A stretch of 20,363 nucleotides of DNA from the NCBI GenBank assembly GCA_009731375.1, contig BJOX01000145.1:433106-453468 (forward strand), given 5' to 3'. The stretch is from Paulinella micropora. Taxonomy: Eukaryota > Cercozoa > Imbricatea > Euglyphida. Positions 17,940 through 20,363 of this stretch are shown one piece after another; within the stretch, counting starts at the first letter, position 1; the number at the start of each line of letters is the position of its first letter. A program made the translations under genes and the position numbers. The notes beneath the pieces are model-generated. The model saw only the letters and a program-made list of their open reading frames with translations, was not told the origin of the DNA and did no database searches.

Positions 17940-17962
17940 AAGTCGCACCCCCCCTGCGACTT
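17940..17962. repeat. Perfect 8-bp hairpin with C7 loop
   Basis: AAGTCGCA (17940-17947) and TGCGACTT (17955-17962) flank seven C. Role unknown. Confidence 0.7.
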
Positions 17963-18059
17963 TTCACCGCACCTTACTGTATCAAAGCATATGGTTTACG
18001 GGAATATGAACCAACTTTCGATTATGAAATCTCAGCCATTTCTCGTGGTTGTTGCTTGA

Positions 18060-18080
18060 AAAGCTCTGATCAAGAGCTTT
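18060..18080. repeat. Hairpin AAAGCTCT/AGAGCTTT, related to 3473-3495
   Basis: 8-bp stem with 5-base loop GATCA. The same stem sequence, shifted by one base, occurs at 3473-3495 with a 7-base loop. Confidence 0.6.
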
Positions 18081-18303
18081 CTAATGAGCCATAACACACG
18101 TGATGGATACAAGTATTGGCTGAGACCGAAGCGCTTGAAGTCATGATCCATTGTACTTAAGAGTTAGGAACTTCTCATGGTGTTATATGACGACCCCGAC
18201 ACCATCTTGTGGCAGCTCAGGACAAGACAAGAGCTTTCTGATAGCGTCCCCGGCATGGTTGACAAGACTGAGAATATTATATTCTGCGGCTAGCCAAAAT
18301 TTC

Positions 18304-18350
18304 CACGTGTTTTACGGGCGAGCCGGGCCGGCGAGCCCGTAAAACACGTG
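18304..18350. mobile_element. Small GC-rich foldback
   Basis: CACGTGTTTTACGGGC (18304-18319) is matched by GCCCGTAAAACACGTG (18335-18350). The 15-base centre is itself rich in GCC/GGC, and AATTTC/GAAATT extends the pairing outward with one bulge. Resembles a minimal hairpin MITE; no target duplication seen. Confidence 0.55.
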
Positions 18351-18472
18351 AAATTCGGCGAGTCGAAGATATGGTTTTCTCGGTCACCTAACCACAATTT
18401 ATGAGGTAGCGATCGAGGAAAAGTATTTCAAAGTTAGGGGATTTTGCCACTTGAATGTCGCCAACTGGACAC

Positions 18473-18660
18473 GTAGATAGAAAGAAAGATAGATAGGTAA
18501 ATAGATATAAACATAGATAGCGATAGATAGAGTGTAAAAAACTATATCAATATAAAGATCGATACAGATACAGATACAGATAGCTACATAGCTACAGACA
18601 GAGTGTGTGTGGTCAACCCAGAAAAAAGATAAGCAGAAAGCTCTATAGATAGATATAGAT
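18473..18660. repeat. (GATA)n-rich region
   Basis: AGATAGAT units at 18473-18535, GATACA units near 18560-18600, and again at 18640-18660, with short unique DNA between. Confidence 0.8.
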
Positions 18661-18772
18661 ATTTGCCCGTTTAAGTCATTTGCACACTGCCGCCGTAACC
18701 AGCAACCACCGTACCAGGCTATACAAGAAACATTCATGCATATATTACATGTACGTAGATACATCATGCATA

Positions 18773-18925
18773 CCGATGATGATGATGATGATGATGAGTG
18801 ATGATGATGATGATGACGATGATGGTGATTATGATGAGGATGGTGGTGGTGGTGGTGGTGATGATGATGGTGGTGGTGGTGATGGTAATGATGACCATAT
18901 GATCATGATGATCATGATGACAATT
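18773..18925. repeat. (GAT)n/(GGT)n array
   Basis: GAT and GGT triplets with one GAGT slip. The GGATGGTGGTGG section is matched by its reverse complement in the CAT array at 19087-19135. Confidence 0.9.
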
Positions 18926-18950
18926 ACTAGTATTATACTTACTTTATTTT

Positions 18951-19336
18951 TCTTTTTCCTTATCGCTTGGGGAGTTTGGGCGGTCGGCATGATCATGTTG
19001 TATGTATGTATGTAATACGTATGTATGTATGTATGTATGTATGCATGTATGTATGTATATATGCATGTATGCATGTATGTATGTATACCACCACCAACAC
19101 CACCATCACCATCCTCATCATCATCATCATCATAAGCATATGCATACTGTATCTGTGTATGTAATGTGTGCATGGATGTTTCTATAAGTTTTCCATATCG
19201 CTGGCGGTGTTCGGGCAGTCGACATCATCATCATCATCATCATCATCATAAGCATGTATGCTGTATCTATGTATGTCATGTATGCATGCATGTTTCTATA
19301 ACTTGTCCATATCGCTGGCGGTGTTCGGGCAGTCGA

Positions 19337-19390
<54 letters not shown>

Positions 19391-19490
19391 CATCATCACC
19401 ACCATCATCATCATCATCTATGATATATCTACATATGCATGCATTTTTCTACTCCTTTTCCGGGTAGCTAGGGGAGTTCGGTTCGTCTAT
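18951..19490. repeat. Satellite-like unit with four TATCGC..GGCRGTCG cores between ATGT and CAT arrays
   Basis: Cores at 18957-18990, 19190-19225, 19306-19338 and a diverged one at 19456-19490 follow TATCGCTGGCGGTGTTCGGG then CAGTCGACAT. The middle two are identical over about 30 bases and 114 bases apart, each followed by (CAT)n, then AAGCAT, then ATGT-type DNA. A nested repeat of microsatellites plus spacer. Confidence 0.75.
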
Positions 19491-19835
19491 CAGCATCAGT
19501 ATCAGTATCAGTATCAGTATCAGTATCAGCGTCAGCACAATATCAGCATCAGCATCAGCATCAGCATCAGCATCAGCATCAGCATCAGCATTAGCATTAG
19601 CATTAGCATTAGCATTAGCATTAGCATTAGTATTAGTATTAGTATTAGTATTAGTATTAGTATTAGTATTAGTATTAGTATTAGTATTGGTATTGGTATT
19701 GGTATTGGTATTGGTATTGGTATTGGTATTGGTATTGGTATTGGTATTAGTATTAGTATTAGTATTAGTATTCGTATTAGTATTAGTATTAGTATTAGTA
19801 TTAGTATTATTAGTATTATTGTTATTATTATTATT
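19490..19835. repeat. Hexanucleotide array changing in blocks
   Basis: Successive blocks: CAGTAT (about 19496-19530), CAGCAT (about 19543-19588), TAGCAT (19589-19628), TAGTAT (19629-19687), TGGTAT (19688-19746), TAGTAT (19747-19810), then ATT triplets. Each step is a single transition of the unit. Confidence 0.9.
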
Positions 19836-20242
19836 CAGCCCAATGGCCTCAAGGCGTTAAACTGTGACGCCAACTCATAACCCTTTGGTGGTAGATGCTG
19901 GGGAGGAGGGTCGTTGCGCGCGTAAAAGATCTTAAACTCCGCATATGCTGGTTGATAGCCCAGGACCCAGCAGACACCAGATTGTTATGGGTGGGGTTTC
20001 GAGGCAGCTCTAGCAACCGCGCTTGGTGTATGCACTTGCACATTCGGTGACGTCTTGCAAGAGGTTGCTGGGACTGCGGAATAACCTCGGCTTAGTGCAG
20101 TCTTGCCCTCAGGAGCTCCATCGGTGGCCCCGATCATCAGGCGAGAGACTGACACGGGGGGGTGGAGGACCTCGAACAAGGGTATTGGAGGCTTATGTCC
20201 GTTGAGGATATGCCATTAGCTGCATCAGTACGCCTCAGATAT

Positions 20243-20247
<5 letters not shown>
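19836..20247 (+). mobile_element. Dispersed 412-bp repeat, copy 2, with (ATT)n tail
   Basis: Second copy of the element at 3679-4090, same orientation, no indels and about two substitutions. Preceded by ATT/GTT triplets at the end of the hexanucleotide array and followed by (ATT)n at 20248-20284. No protein recognised. Confidence 0.7.

Positions 20248-20284
<37 letters not shown>
20248..20284. repeat. (ATT)n tail
   Basis: Pure ATT triplets between the 412-bp repeat and the tRNA-like head. Confidence 0.95.
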
Positions 20285-20363
20285 GACACCGTGATAGCCC
20301 AGTGGTCAAGTTCTACCATCTGGGCCCTGTCGCCAGTTCGATTCCCGTCGGTAACTGTGACGC
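20285..20363 (+). mobile_element. tRNA-headed SINE, cut by window end
   Basis: GACACCGTGATAGCCCAGTG, then CTACCATCTGGGCCCTGT and CGCCAGTTCGATTCCCGTCG, match the head at 5258-5329 with several substitutions. Box A (TAGCCCAGTGG) and box B (AGTTCGATTCC) are both kept. It starts directly after an (ATT)n array, as does the copy at 5258. Confidence 0.65.

Larger units (their letters stand above)
16960..18470. other. Mostly unique DNA with small hairpins, no gene recognised
   Basis: Two minus-strand frames of about 67 residues (17303-17506, 17608-17814) have no recognised motif. Structural features: GACGGGCGATCCCCT at 17831 and 17891 (60 bases apart); AAGTCGCA/TGCGACTT around seven C (17940-17962); AAAGCTCT/AGAGCTTT (18060-18080); a 16-bp stem at 18304-18350. 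Confidence 0.5.

Noticed and set aside
18951-19490. CRISPR-like regular repeats
   Set aside because: Spacers are themselves microsatellites, the cores vary, and the context is eukaryotic.

Overview
The window is eukaryotic nuclear DNA. A multi-exon gene has introns packed with microsatellites, there are short tRNA-headed retroposons with (ATT)n tails, foldback/MITE-like elements, and decayed Ty1/copia and other reverse-transcriptase fragments. Nothing looks bacterial. The species cannot be fixed from sequence alone: GC-rich exons, TG-rich 3' splice sites and copia remains would fit an alga or other protist, but an invertebrate is not excluded. Eight runs of N (904-1127, 1895-1904, 4378-4791, 5442-5908, 8730-8812, 9345-9354, 10302-10675, 16894-16943) interrupt the scaffold, mostly at simple repeats or homopolymers.

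1-8990: plus-strand 3' portion of one gene. I propose six coding exons (763-822, 1718-1801, 6121-6163, 7156-7240, 7765-7804, 8874-8954) whose splice phases agree along the chain. They end in one hydrophobic segment, a short tail, a TAG and an ATTAAA. The product looks like a tail-anchored coiled-coil protein with SNARE-like (Qa/syntaxin-type) features; the family call is tentative. In two introns the first bases of the next exon, with the 3' splice site, are repeated several times within microsatellite arrays. The second intron (1802-6120) holds 1.15 kb of polypyrimidine, an antisense copia-type integrase scrap, and a cluster of ATT-tailed retroposons.

8990-10170: AT-rich intergenic DNA with a compact GC-rich hairpin (9642-9739) and a MITE with TA target duplication (9887-10166). 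10173-10771: (GA)n around a gap. 10772-11736: frameshifted reverse-transcriptase-like fragment with a VDD motif. 11805-12540: low-complexity AT-rich DNA with a 138-bp tandem duplication. 12585-13060: near-perfect palindrome with no spacer. 13151-13644: decayed Ty1/copia RNase H end, then two polypurine-tract/LTR-like starts (13861, 14122).

14460-18770: microsatellites, polypurine/polypyrimidine blocks, small hairpins and no recognisable gene. 18773-19835: GAT/CAT arrays, a 114-bp-period satellite, and a hexanucleotide array changing in blocks. 19836-20247 is a near-identical second copy of the 412-bp repeat at 3679-4090, followed by (ATT)n and another tRNA-headed SINE running off the end. Apart from the SNARE-like gene, none of the long open frames looks like an intact gene.
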